DNA of 64,000 nucleotides from Agelas oroides (lineage: Eukaryota > Porifera > Demospongiae > Agelasida > Agelasidae), in NCBI GenBank assembly GCA_949130485.1, contig OX422185.1, positions 11,444,118-11,508,117 of the forward strand, in the 5' to 3' direction. This document shows positions 55,096 through 64,000 of this stretch, in pieces; within the stretch, counting starts at the first letter, position 1, and the number at the start of each line of letters is the position of its first letter. The notes beneath the pieces were generated by a model. It was not told the origin of the DNA, searched no databases, and saw only the letters and a list, made by a program, of their open reading frames with translations. The position numbers and the translations under genes are program-made.

Positions 55096-56155
55096 GTAGC
55101 CTCAATGTCAGAAGCCTCAATGTCAGTAGCCTCAGGTCAGTAGCCTCAATGTCAGTAGCCTCAATGTCAGTAGCCTCAGGTCAGTAGCCTCAATGTCAGT
55201 AGCCTCAATGTCAGTAGCCTCAATGTCAGTAGCCTCAATGTCAGTAGCCTCAATGTCAGTAGCCTCAATGTCAGTAGCCTCAATGTCTGTAGCCTCAGGT
55301 CAGTAGCCTCAATGTCAGTAGCCTCAATGTCAGTAGCCTCAATGTCAGTAGCCTCAATGTCAGTAGCCTCAATGTCAGTAGCCTCAATGTCAGTAGCCTC
55401 AATGTCAGTAGCCTCAATGTCAGTAGCCTCAATGTCAGTAGCCTCAATGTCAGTAGCCGCAATGTCAGTAGCCTCAATGTCTGTAGCCTCAATGTCAGTA
55501 GCCTCAATGTCTGTAGCCTCAATGTCTGTAGCCTCAGGTCAGTAGCCTCAATGTCAGTAGCCTCAATGTCTGTAGCCTCAGGTCAGTAGCCTCAATGTCA
55601 GTAGCCTCAATGTCAGTAGCCTCAGGTCAGTAGCCTCAATGTCAGTAGCCTCAATGTCAGTAGCCTCAGGTCAGTAGCCTCAATGTCAGTAGCCTCAATG
55701 TCAGTAGCCTCAATGTCAGTAGCCTCAATGTCTGTAGCCTCAGGTCAGTAGCCTCAATGTCAGTAGCCTCAATGTCAGTAGCCTCAATGTCAGTAGCCTC
55801 AATGTCAGTAGCCTCAATGTCAGTAGCCTCAATGTCAGTAGCCTCAATGTCAGTAGCCTCAATGTCAGTAGCCGCAATGTCAGTAGCCTCAATGTCTGTA
55901 GCCTCAATGTCAGTAGCCTCAATGTCTGTAGCCTCAATGTCTGTAGCCTCAGGTCAATAGCCTCAATGTCAGTAGCCTCAATGTCTGTAGCCTCAGGTCA
56001 GTAGCCTCAATGTCAGTAGCCTCAATGTCAGTAGCCTCAATGTCAGTAGCCTCAATGTCAGTAGCCTCAATGTCAGTAGCCTCAATGTCTGCAGCCTCAA
56101 TGTATAGCCTCAATGTCAGTAGCCTCAATGTATGGCCTCAGTGTATAGTCTCAAT
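55096..56155. repeat. 15-bp minisatellite (TCAATGTCAGTAGCC), about 1.06 kb
   Basis: About 70 units with variants 'tctgtagcc', 'gccgcaatg' and a shortened 'ctcaggtcag'. The variant order repeats at larger scale: the gccgcaatg unit at about 55456 and 55871 lies in near-identical context, offset about 415 bp. The open frames (MSVAS repeat, LRLLT repeat) are artefacts. Confidence 0.97.
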
Positions 56156-56325
56156 GTCTGTACAACAAAAACAGCCTAGTGATGCTTTCACAAATCTTAG
56201 GTGCAAGAATTTTGATAAGACCCAAATGATATTCAAAGTGATAACAGGAAGTTTTGGTCACGTCCCTTAGTGGAAGTATACTACTTTATGGAAACATTGT
56301 TTGACGCTGGTCTGGCAGCCTTTGG

Positions 56326-56396
56326 AAGTATCAGTCCTGGAAAAGGTATTGACTAGGTACCATAGTAAATACCTTTTCCAGGACTGATACTTCCCA
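56326..56396. repeat. Perfect hairpin of about 70 bp
   Basis: GGAAGTATCAGTCCTGGAAA pairs with TTTCCAGGACTGATACTTCC around a short centre. The spacer from here to 57395 has no gene; (ta)-rich sequence lies near 56826-56860. Confidence 0.85.
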
Positions 56397-57395
56397 AGTG
56401 CATCGTGGGGCGAGCGAGTTGCAGGAAATAGTGTTTCATAGCACTACCTTTTCCCACTTGCATACATCTCACATAACAATAGCCTCATTACCATACACGT
56501 ACAATACAAACATATATACTTACGTAGTATATGCGCCCATAGTACTTCCCATAGACCTACATGACATAATATTTTCCCATATTTTATAGTTTGTATTTCA
56601 TAGCCTGCAGGGCATATGCTGTGTCGCAACCACGACATGTGCTTTAATTGGAATGCACTCGTAGCCGCTACTCAAACAATGATAACCTTTTATTATAGAT
56701 GAAAATGGCATTATTTATTAACTCTCGCACTATATTTTTCACTCACTGGCGGCTCATGAAAATACGTAGGTAAAGACGCACACTCGTGCAATATCCAGCC
56801 ACATTACCTTCTCACCCACCAAATAATATATACGTATACATATATATATGTATATACAGACAAAATTTCACCACAAGTCTGGGGCTCAGTCACACTTGCC
56901 CTAATGATATATATCCATGGCAATGGTTAATTGCTATGCTTTCTGTGATTCTGATTGGTTTCTGCAAATGAACAGACCCCATACTATCAACAGGATACTA
57001 TATGCACATGCAGGGGGACACCATCCCTCAAATACTGCCGTCTGATTGATCAGAATAGACTATCTTATGGGAAGACAACAAATGCAATAATGCAAAACAC
57101 GTGGACAAAAAAATAAGAGGGGGCCACCCCTAGCGCCGCACGCAGTGTGAATGGAGCCGCAAAATGAGGCCAAACTATTTTACAAACTAAATGACAACAA
57201 CTAATAATAAATACATGGGAAAGCCCAGAACATGAGTATGAAGTAAACACATATATAAGTCAACAAGTATAGTTATGAAAATGCCTTTACCAGGTGTGCA
57301 TAATTCATGGTTAAATTTTTCAGCCCTTGAGATGACTGGCAAAATTGACATAAATTTTACCCGTGGCAAAACTTCCCACTCTCATGCTAACTCAC

Positions 57396-57641
57396 TGAGT
57401 GTTCAGAACGAGAGTGTCGGTAGTCAGTAAACTGAGTACGACATCCAACAGCATGTTACGCAGAAAAACGGCTCGCCGCTGTTTGTCCACATCGCTATGA
57501 GAACCGTCCTCCTGAGCATGTTCAGTAGGAATGTTCTCTGCATCCTCTTGGTCAATAGGGTTTTGATGATGGTAGAGGAGAATGGTGTTCTCGAGAGACT
57601 GATGGCTGTTTGGTAGTGTGGTGGCTAGCAGCTGTCCGACC
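57396..57641 (-). CDS. Host gene exon 2 (helical-repeat region)
   Basis: 246 nt, phase 1 remainder in and phase 2 out. It follows TTCTTGTACAG and ends AAC ACT CA before GTGAGTT. The product contains VGQLLATTLPNSHQSLENT and FLRNMLLDVVLSLLTTDTLV, matching the WDFY3 order FGQFISSTLP ... LLRNRLLDILLKLI. A GATA microsatellite lies about 60 bp upstream of its acceptor. Its 3' neighbour is the exon at 20111, 37 kb away, and the codon split is compatible (CA + G = Q). Confidence 0.88.
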
Positions 57642-57700
57642 CTGTACAAGAAGAGACATGAGAAATAAACAGATACCATGTAGGTAGGTATGTAGGTAGA

Positions 57701-57708
57701 TAGATGAC

Positions 57709-57783
<75 letters not shown>

Positions 57784-57803
57784 CAGAAAGATAGATAGAT
57801 AGG

Positions 57804-57835
<32 letters not shown>
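57701..57835. repeat. (GATA)n microsatellite
   Basis: About 30 GATA units with single changes, upstream of the exon 2 acceptor on the host strand. Confidence 0.97.
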
Positions 57836-57836
<1 letters not shown>

Positions 57837-58140
57837 AATAATTTTTGACGCGCGACACACGCACACACTTTCCACGCTCTGACTGCAGGAGTGTCGATAG
57901 ACAACATCCTGGGGCTAAGGTGCCGAATCAGCAAGAAACACTCTCCAAAAAGATACCTTCCGAGTAGGCATGGTTGTGCTGACAGCTGCGAACTCGAGCA
58001 GACAAGAGTAGTATATTACATGTGTGGCGTGCACATGCAAGAGATCAAAAATCACTAGACACTCGAAAATTTGGGGCTATACGTATTCCTACCTTGAGGG
58101 TAAAACACCCTGAGACACCAATGTGTAAAAAAGATCACCC

Positions 58141-58405
58141 TCCAGGGAGGGATAGAACTATTACAACACACGTGTAGGTCCACAAAGGGTTCCTCCAGGG
58201 AGGGATAGAACTATTACAACACACGTGTAGGTCCACAAAGGGTTCCTCCAGGGAGGGATAGAACTATTACAACACACGTGTAGGTCCACAAAGGGTTCCT
58301 CAAGGGAGGGATAGAACTATTACAACTCACGTGTAGGTCCACAAAGGGTTCCTCCAGGGAGGGATAGAACTATTACAGCTCACGTGTAGGTCCACAAAGG
58401 GTTCC
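58141..58405. repeat. 53-bp tandem repeat, 5 copies
   Basis: Unit beginning tccagggagggatagaac and containing cacgtgtaggtccac; copies are almost identical. In the intron between host exons 1 and 2. Confidence 0.95.
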
Positions 58406-58503
58406 ACCATCCTAATTACTGTCATGAGCATTTAGTGAATAATGGCTTGCTTTGTAAAACCATTGACCAATCTCAGGACTGTGTTTTTTAAACCCTCTCT
58501 CAC

Positions 58504-58665
58504 CTCCGCACGTCCTCCAAGCCTGGGTTACTTCCCAGCAGTGCACTCAGCACGTTGCAGATGGCCTTGATGGTGCGGTGGGAGAGCTTCTGGTTGTGCA
58601 GACGAAAGAGGAGGAGAGAGACCAACTTCATCCGTAACATCTGCTCTGCATTCACCAGCCGGTTG
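58504..58665 (-). CDS. Host gene exon 1 of those visible (helical-repeat region)
   Basis: 162 nt. It enters after ...TTACCATAG, completes a split codon with one base, and ends CGG AG before GTGAGAG (phase 2). It encodes NRLVNAEQMLRMKLVSLLL followed by FRLHNQKLSHRTIKAICNVL. This aligns with the WDFY3 stretch ending in LLLTLRDMSLSQ and AISNVLSFLLQG. No earlier exon is visible up to 64000. Confidence 0.85.
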
Positions 58666-60185
58666 CTATGGTAACACAAAATACTGAGAATCTCAAATTA
58701 TAAACACTATTACAGATATGTTGATTGAGTTAAAAATCTCACTGCATGGAGGAAACTCAGTGAAGTACCATCAGACAGATACTAAATTCTATAGTACAAT
58801 CACAGTACTGCAAAAATACTTCACTGTGCTTCTGTACCATGAAATTATCACACTGGAACTCCTTTAATGCAGACACCATTAGGAAGAGTATTTCTGGTTA
58901 GCAAGATGTCCTCGTTTCACTGTTCATAGACCATAGTAAGAAGCAAATACGCTATCTACTCTTTGGCTCAGGGTCTATTTACTGCAACTTCGTCTGACCT
59001 CAGTCAAGGGCAATATACTGTACAGTCGGAAAATTTGACAGGGAATTAAATTTGGCGGTTTGGCTGTTGGGGTTGAAACCGCCAACTTAAAATACTATTT
59101 TGTACGCAACGCGTAATGACATAATGCATGCAGTAATGCTCTTGGCCCCATCTGGCGCCCCTCACACGAGCTGCACATGTAGCTAGCTCGGCGCTAGCAC
59201 GCTGCCGAATTTATTTTTTGTAAATTTGCAAACTCTTGGCTTTGCTCAAGTACCTCAAGTGAGAGACGGCAACGCTCCCTGATAAACAAACCTGAGACAC
59301 CACCACCAAATTTAAAGTCCACCAATATTTCAATACATACATCTTATTTTGGTTCAACTCCATTTTGAACCGACCTGCCTAGTGCCACACTCTTTGTAGG
59401 GCTCAAATGACTACTACAGTTCCTCGATTAGTCGGCAAGACTTTATTTGTCGACTATCGATAATGAACGTCGATTAACTCCTGCACATGTGCAGATTGTA
59501 GCCACATGCTTCTCCGTGCGACAAGATGGCTGCTGATTGATTTGGAGAGCTCTTTTGGCTCTGCTAAATGTGAACAGAAGGCTGTTTGTCAGAAAAAGTT
59601 TTGAGCAGCGAAAGTACAAGTAAAGAAAAAACTAAGTGGCTTAATCAGGCTTCGTGTAAAACATGTACGAAGGAGAGATCAAACTGAATTACTGCATTGG
59701 TCATGATCTTCGCCCTCTGAATCACTTCCTTTCATTACTCAATTAGTCAATTAGTTGTAAAACCACAAGCCAACTAGTCAACTAGGGAATTCCTGTTGCT
59801 GTACAAGCCCTAATTTTTGTTGCTTTCACCTAGAGGATACACTTAGACCACCAAAGCATCCCCAAAACAGCTCTGCAGCCAAGGTGGAGTCAGACCCCAC
59901 AATGAAGTGCCTTTCACTGCAGTTTAGACTAGTCGTTGTGTATATGTGTATATGTGTAGTACACTTTCTACTGGTCAGATGATTCATCATCATGGGATGA
60001 GCCTGAAAAGCAGCACACTGCTGATTTAGTATCTTGCAATGACACAGAAACTGTGCATATCAACAGGGTTTGTCACTGTCGCCTAATACCCCAAACTTCA
60101 TAACAGATAAGTAGCTAAGTCCTCACCACAGATCATGCCACTGAAATTGGATCGGAAATTGGATCGGCCTACAAAATTTTGTACT
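58666..60185. other. Host intron, one MITE, no gene
   Basis: Contains the third GGCGGTTTGG-family element (59016-59335). The remainder has no supported ORF; the next upstream host exon is not present here. Confidence 0.6.
59016..59335. mobile_element. MITE, GGCGGTTTGG family, copy 3
   Basis: Left TACTGTACAGTCGGAAAATT; the right end is degraded ('ccaccaatatttcaatacat'). Confidence 0.65.
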
Positions 60186-60448
60186 AGTCTCGTCCCCAGA
60201 CCCCACCCTCTCATGAGGAGAAACAGTTCTGGTGACCCAAGTCGAATTTCTTGGGCTAGTGCATACTTTTGTGACGTCACCCAGCAACGTTCAAAACATT
60301 TTGCGGCAAACCCGCTCAAAACAGGCACGGATACTCAAATGGAGATAACAAATTTTACTGTTGTAAGGGAAGTGCTACATAATAATTACCAATCTTGCAA
60401 TCTCATTGGTCCTTACCACTTTTCGGAAATAAGCCCAAGAAATTCGAC
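60186..60448. mobile_element. Truncated GTCTCGTCCCCAGACC MITE
   Basis: Starts TAGTCTCGTCCCCAGACCCC; the inner inverted pair 'aagtcgaatttcttgggct' and 'agcccaagaaattcgactt' is present, but the right terminus is missing where the retroelement begins. Confidence 0.65.
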
Positions 60449-60531
60449 TTGAAGTGAATCTAGCCTCTCAGTGGCACCTATGAACTTTATAACTGGCGAC
60501 GAGGATAAAAGGAAACCCGTATTTTGCAATT
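60449..60531 (+). other. Retroelement leader with possible primer-binding site
   Basis: 'tggcgacgaggat' at about 60494 resembles the sequence that follows the 5' LTR in some Ty3 elements. Only about 45 bp separate it from the truncated MITE, which leaves no room for an ordinary LTR. Confidence 0.45.
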
Positions 60532-63500
60532 ATGGCAACGAAAATCGATTTGACACCGCTTCCTCCGTTCGATCCACTAACAGAGCCTAGTTCAATAAGC
60601 CAGCGTTGGAAGTCGTGGAAACGTCGGTTCGAGACGTACTTGGTCGCTCTGAATATAACAGAGGACAAGCAGAAGAGAGCCCTATTACTGTACCAGGCTG
60701 GACAAGCCACGCAAGAAATCTTTGACACGCTCCGGGAGACTGGAGAGGACTTCGCAACGGCGATGACAAAGCTGGATGAATACTTCTCACCGAAGAAGAA
60801 TGTAGATTATGAAATTTTTCAATTCCGACAGGCTGTTCAGAAAGCCGGTGAAACAGTCGACCAGTTTGCTACTCGATTGAGAAAACTAGCAGCTCACTGT
60901 GAATTTTCTGACCTGGAGAGAGAGTTGAAGTCAGCCATCATCCAGAACTGCCACTCAAAACGTCTGCGAAGGCTTGCCCTTCGAGAAGAAGCCCTCACGT
61001 TGGATGGACTGTTGACAAAAGCCAGAGCTCTAGAAGCTAGTGAAACACAAGCCAGTGGTATCGAAAAGTCACTTCTCCCTGAAAATGTTAACCGGCTTCA
61101 TCAAGATCAAGGACGACCCCCTCCAAAACCGAAGCCCTGTCCGAAAACATACAGCCCAAACAAGTGTCGCAACTGTGGTTCTGTCTGGCCTCACAAGGAT
61201 GGATTTTGCCCAGCCAAAGGACGGACGTGCAGAAAGTGTGGCAAACCAAATCATTTTGCTAAAGTCTGTTTTACTCCCCCGAACAAGAGACAAAACCCTA
61301 GACCGACACGAGCTTGTCAGCCACATCCAACTGTCAGATCATCGGTTCGTCAGATCTCTCAAGATCAATCGAGTCCCAGCAGCGATGATGAATACTTGTA
61401 CACACTGGATCAAGACTCGACGACGAATTCGAAAACACCCCTGGTGAACGTCAAAGTAAACGGTGTCCACATCGAAATGATTGTAGATACTGGTGCTTCG
61501 ACTGACATACTGGATGAAGACTCATTTGCCAAAATCAACCAGTGCCAAACAATCGAACTACAACCACCCACGAAACGCATCTTTGCCTATGGTTCCCAGT
61601 CACAGCTCACAGTACTCGGAAAGTTTGATGCAGCTGTAGAGTTCGAAAACAACCACACTACTTCAACCATCCATGTCCTACAAGGTAACCATGGATCACT
61701 CTTCAGCTACAAAACAGCGTCTGACCTCCGCGTGATTGATGTCAGGATCAAGCAGGTTGATCACACTCCACTCGCCTATGAGCAACTAGTTCAGCAATAC
61801 CCAAATCTGTTCAAAGGAATTGGAAAGCTGAAAAATGTTGAAGTCAAACTGCACATAGACCGGACCGTCTCTCCGGTTGCTCAACCTGCTCGTCGTATCC
61901 CCTTTCACATGCATATGAGAAAGCGGGTAGCAGCTGAACTCGACAGTCTAGAAAGACAAGGGATAATTGAGAAAGTAGATGGACCTACCCCATGGATATC
62001 TCCCCTGGTCATAATCCCCAAGAAGAGCGGAGATGTTCGAGTTTGTGTCGATATGAGAATGGCAAACAAGGCAATCAATCGAGAACGACACCCGAGTCCT
62101 ACAGTTGATGACCTGATTCACACCCTCAATGGAGCCACGGTATTCTCGAAACTGGACTTACGCTCAGGATATCACCAATTGTCCCTGGCACCAGAGAGCA
62201 GATACATAACCACATTTGCCACCCACAAAGGCCTGAGAAGGTACACCAGACTGAATTTTGGCACCAATTCAGCGAGTGAGATATTTCAGAACACCATCGA
62301 TGAGCAAATTCGTGACATTCAAGGAGTATTGAACATCAGTGATGATGTCATCGTGTTCGCAAAAACCCAAGATGCCCATGACAAAGCCCTGCAAGCAGTG
62401 TTCCAGAAGTTTTCAGATGTCGGCCTGACGCTGAACAAGTCAAAGTGTGAGTTCAATAAGCACTCACTGACATTCTTCAGGTTTGTGTTTTCAGCCGAAG
62501 GAATCTCTCCCGACCCAAAGAAGGTCCAAGCAATCCACAACGCCAGTCCACCAACCTCCGCCAGTGGTGTCAGAAGTTTTCTGGGAATGGCAACATATTG
62601 TGCCAAGTTTATTCCGAAATTTAGTGATGTCTCTCAGCCCCTTCGCGAGCTAACAAGAAAAGACACTCCATTTCGGTGGACAGAGGAGCACGAGATGTCT
62701 TTCAAAAGAATTAAGCAATTGCTGACCAGTGACACAGTTGTGGCTTACTTCGACCAAACCAAGGAAACGGAATTGGTCACGGATGCATCACCTTGGGGTC
62801 TATCAGCGATCTTAACTCAGAAAACTCCTGGACAAGAGGATCGAAGAGTTGTCGCATATGCAAGCAGATCACTGTCTCCAGTTGAACGCCGATACTCACA
62901 AACCGAGAGAGAAGCCTTAGCAATAGTCTGGGCCATAGAAAGGCTACACATATACCTGTACGGCGGACACTTCACCCTCTTCACAGATTGCCGCCCAGTT
63001 CAGTTGATCTTTGACAATGCGAAGTCGAAACCACCTGCACGCATTGAACGGTGGAATTTGCGACTTCAAGGGTATGATTTCTCAGTAGTACACACAAAAG
63101 GTACTCAAAATCCCTCGGATTTCCTCTCTCGACATGTCAATCAGAATGAAGTTGAGACACATGAGAAAATGACAGAGGACTACGTCAACTTCCTCATCAC
63201 CCATGCTGTACCCAAAGCCATGTCTCTATCCGAGATTCAACAAGCAACCAAAGATGACAAAACATTACAACATCTCATAGAGATGATCAGTACAAACCAG
63301 TGGGAAACAAATGCCGACCGCACACCTGAAGGTGTCGATCTGACAGAGTTGCAGTTGTTTGGCAGAATCAGAGATGAATTGACGGTGAGTCAAGATGCAG
63401 ATGTCATTCTCCGTGGTAATCGCATAGTGATGCCAAACTCACTTCGTCAGAGAGCCATATCCATAGCCCATGAAGGTCATCAAGGCCTCGTAAAGACCAA

Positions 63501-64000
63501 GAAGTTGTTGCGTGAGAAAATATGGTTCCCAAAAATTGATCATGACGTGAAGGAGATGATAAATCAGTGTGTCTTGTGTCAAGCAAGTGGTCCTGAAAAT
63601 CGTCCAGACCCTCTTCAGATGTCTCCCCTACCTCCAGAACCATGGCACACTGTCCACATGGACTTTTGTGGTCCATTCCCGACAGGAGAATATTTGTTTG
63701 TAGTCATCGATGCCTATTCTCGATATCCTGAAGTTGAAATTGTACACTCCACAGCAGCCCGCTCAACGATACCAAAGATGGATCGAATCTTTGCCACACA
63801 TGGAATTCCGAGAGTTGCGAAAAGTGACAACGGCCCACCATTCACAAGCGAAGAAATCAAGGTGTACATGGAGGAAAAAGGAATAAAGCACTCACGAATT
63901 ACTCCCCTATGGCCCCAGGCGAATTCCGAAGCAGAGAACTTCATGAAGCCTGTCACTAAAGCGATCAGAGCAGCACATGCTGAAGGTAGAGATTGGCGAA
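60532..64000 (+). CDS. Ty3/gypsy-type gag-pol polyprotein, 3' end outside window
   Basis: One frame is open from the ATG at 60532 to the window end (1156 codons), with gag and pol fused. Residues 1-200 are a gag-like helical region. Zinc knuckles are C212-x2-C-x5-H-x4-C and C233-x2-C-x4-H-x4-C. The aspartic protease has DTGAS at 319. The reverse transcriptase has LDLRSGYHQ and ISDD with the aspartates at 604-605; the usual Tyr is Ile, as in some animal Ty3 lineages. RNase H has TDAS around 751. The integrase zinc motif uses H980, C1013 and C1016; core residues are D1044, D1099 and E1135 (D-35-E). All catalytic residues seen are intact, so the element may be recent. Upstream 'actggcgacgaggat' resembles a primer-binding region. 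Confidence 0.93.
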   Translation, partial: MATKIDLTPLPPFDPLTEPSSISQRWKSWKRRFETYLVALNITEDKQKRALLLYQAGQATQEIFDTLRETGEDFATAMTKLDEYFSPKKNVDYEIFQFRQAVQKAGETVDQFATRLRKLAAHCEFSDLERELKSAIIQNCHSKRLRRLALREEALTLDGLLTKARALEASETQASGIEKSLLPENVNRLHQDQGRPPPKPKPCPKTYSPNKCRNCGSVWPHKDGFCPAKGRTCRKCGKPNHFAKVCFTPPNKRQNPRPTRACQPHPTVRSSVRQISQDQSSPSSDDEYLYTLDQDSTTNSKTPLVNVKVNGVHIEMIVDTGASTDILDEDSFAKINQCQTIELQPPTKRIFAYGSQSQLTVLGKFDAAVEFENNHTTSTIHVLQGNHGSLFSYKTASDLRVIDVRIKQVDHTPLAYEQLVQQYPNLFKGIGKLKNVEVKLHIDRTVSPVAQPARRIPFHMHMRKRVAAELDSLERQGIIEKVDGPTPWISPLVIIPKKSGDVRVCVDMRMANKAINRERHPSPTVDDLIHTLNGATVFSKLDLRSGYHQLSLAPESRYITTFATHKGLRRYTRLNFGTNSASEIFQNTIDEQIRDIQGVLNISDDVIVFAKTQDAHDKALQAVFQKFSDVGLTLNKSKCEFNKHSLTFFRFVFSAEGISPDPKKVQAIHNASPPTSASGVRSFLGMATYCAKFIPKFSDVSQPLRELTRKDTPFRWTEEHEMSFKRIKQLLTSDTVVAYFDQTKETELVTDASPWGLSAILTQKTPGQEDRRVVAYASRSLSPVERRYSQTEREALAIVWAIERLHIYLYGGHFTLFTDCRPVQLIFDNAKSKPPARIERWNLRLQGYDFSVVHTKGTQNPSDFLSRHVNQNEVETHEKMTEDYVNFLITHAVPKAMSLSEIQQATKDDKTLQHLIEMISTNQWETNADRTPEGVDLTELQLFGRIRDELTVSQDADVILRGNRIVMPNSLRQRAISIAHEGHQGLVKTKKLLREKIWFPKIDHDVKEMINQCVLCQASGPENRPDPLQMSPLPPEPWHTVHMDFCGPFPTGEYLFVVIDAYSRYPEVEIVHSTAARSTIPKMDRIFATHGIPRVAKSDNGPPFTSEEIKVYMEEKGIKHSRITPLWPQANSEAENFMKPVTKAIRAAHAEGRDWR

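Noticed and set aside
55295-56270. MSVAS- and LRLLT-repeat ORFs
   Set aside because: A 15-bp repeat keeps frames open automatically; there is no start context or unique sequence.
58141-58405. CRISPR-like array
   Set aside because: Units are contiguous without unique spacers; the same holds for the 111-bp and 85-bp arrays.
61040-61447. 135-aa plus-strand ORF in the retroelement
   Set aside because: It is a shadow frame inside the continuous gag-pol frame that starts at 60532.

Overview
The window reads as nuclear DNA of an early-branching animal. A sponge is the best guess, inferred from an animal-type intron-rich gene, extreme density of small inverted-repeat transposons, and a transposon-type DNA-binding ORF of a kind I associate with sponges. 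No search was run, so species is unknown. Nothing bacterial was seen.

Host gene (minus strand, 58665 down to 5196). I could place sixteen exons of one WDFY3/WDFY4 (ALFY-type) BEACH-family gene. They total 3526 nt, one partial-codon base plus 1175 codons, and every junction agrees in phase with GT-AG ends. The exons carry the helical-repeat middle of the protein, the linker, the PH-like domain and the first 40 residues of the BEACH domain. The N-terminal part should lie beyond 64000 and the rest of BEACH, the WD40 repeats and FYVE before position 1.

Nested array (20112-57395). The intron between host exons 2 and 3 is 37,284 bp. It holds six intact, intronless, same-strand paralogues of 346-354 residues. 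Each has a signal peptide, a short propeptide ending in a KR-Q dibasic site, 24 cysteines in two 12-cysteine modules of almost equal spacing, and a C-terminal tail typical of GPI-anchored proteins. Each also has its own TATA box 65-86 bp upstream of the ATG. Coding and upstream regions group differently, and fragments of further units survive, so the array has been shuffled and pruned. I do not recognise the family and regard it as the most interesting system here.

Other content. A plus-strand intronless ORF (3714-4499) lies in the last visible intron. A Ty3/gypsy-type gag-pol ORF starts at 60532 and is open to the window end. The rest is mostly small elements with terminal inverted repeats (several families, some with TA or TTAA target duplications), foldback hairpins, tRNA-derived SINE pieces, a 2.3-kb long-TIR element with a decayed ORF, and tandem repeats with units of 2-111 bp. 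Pyrimidine-rich repeats lie next to many host 3' splice sites.
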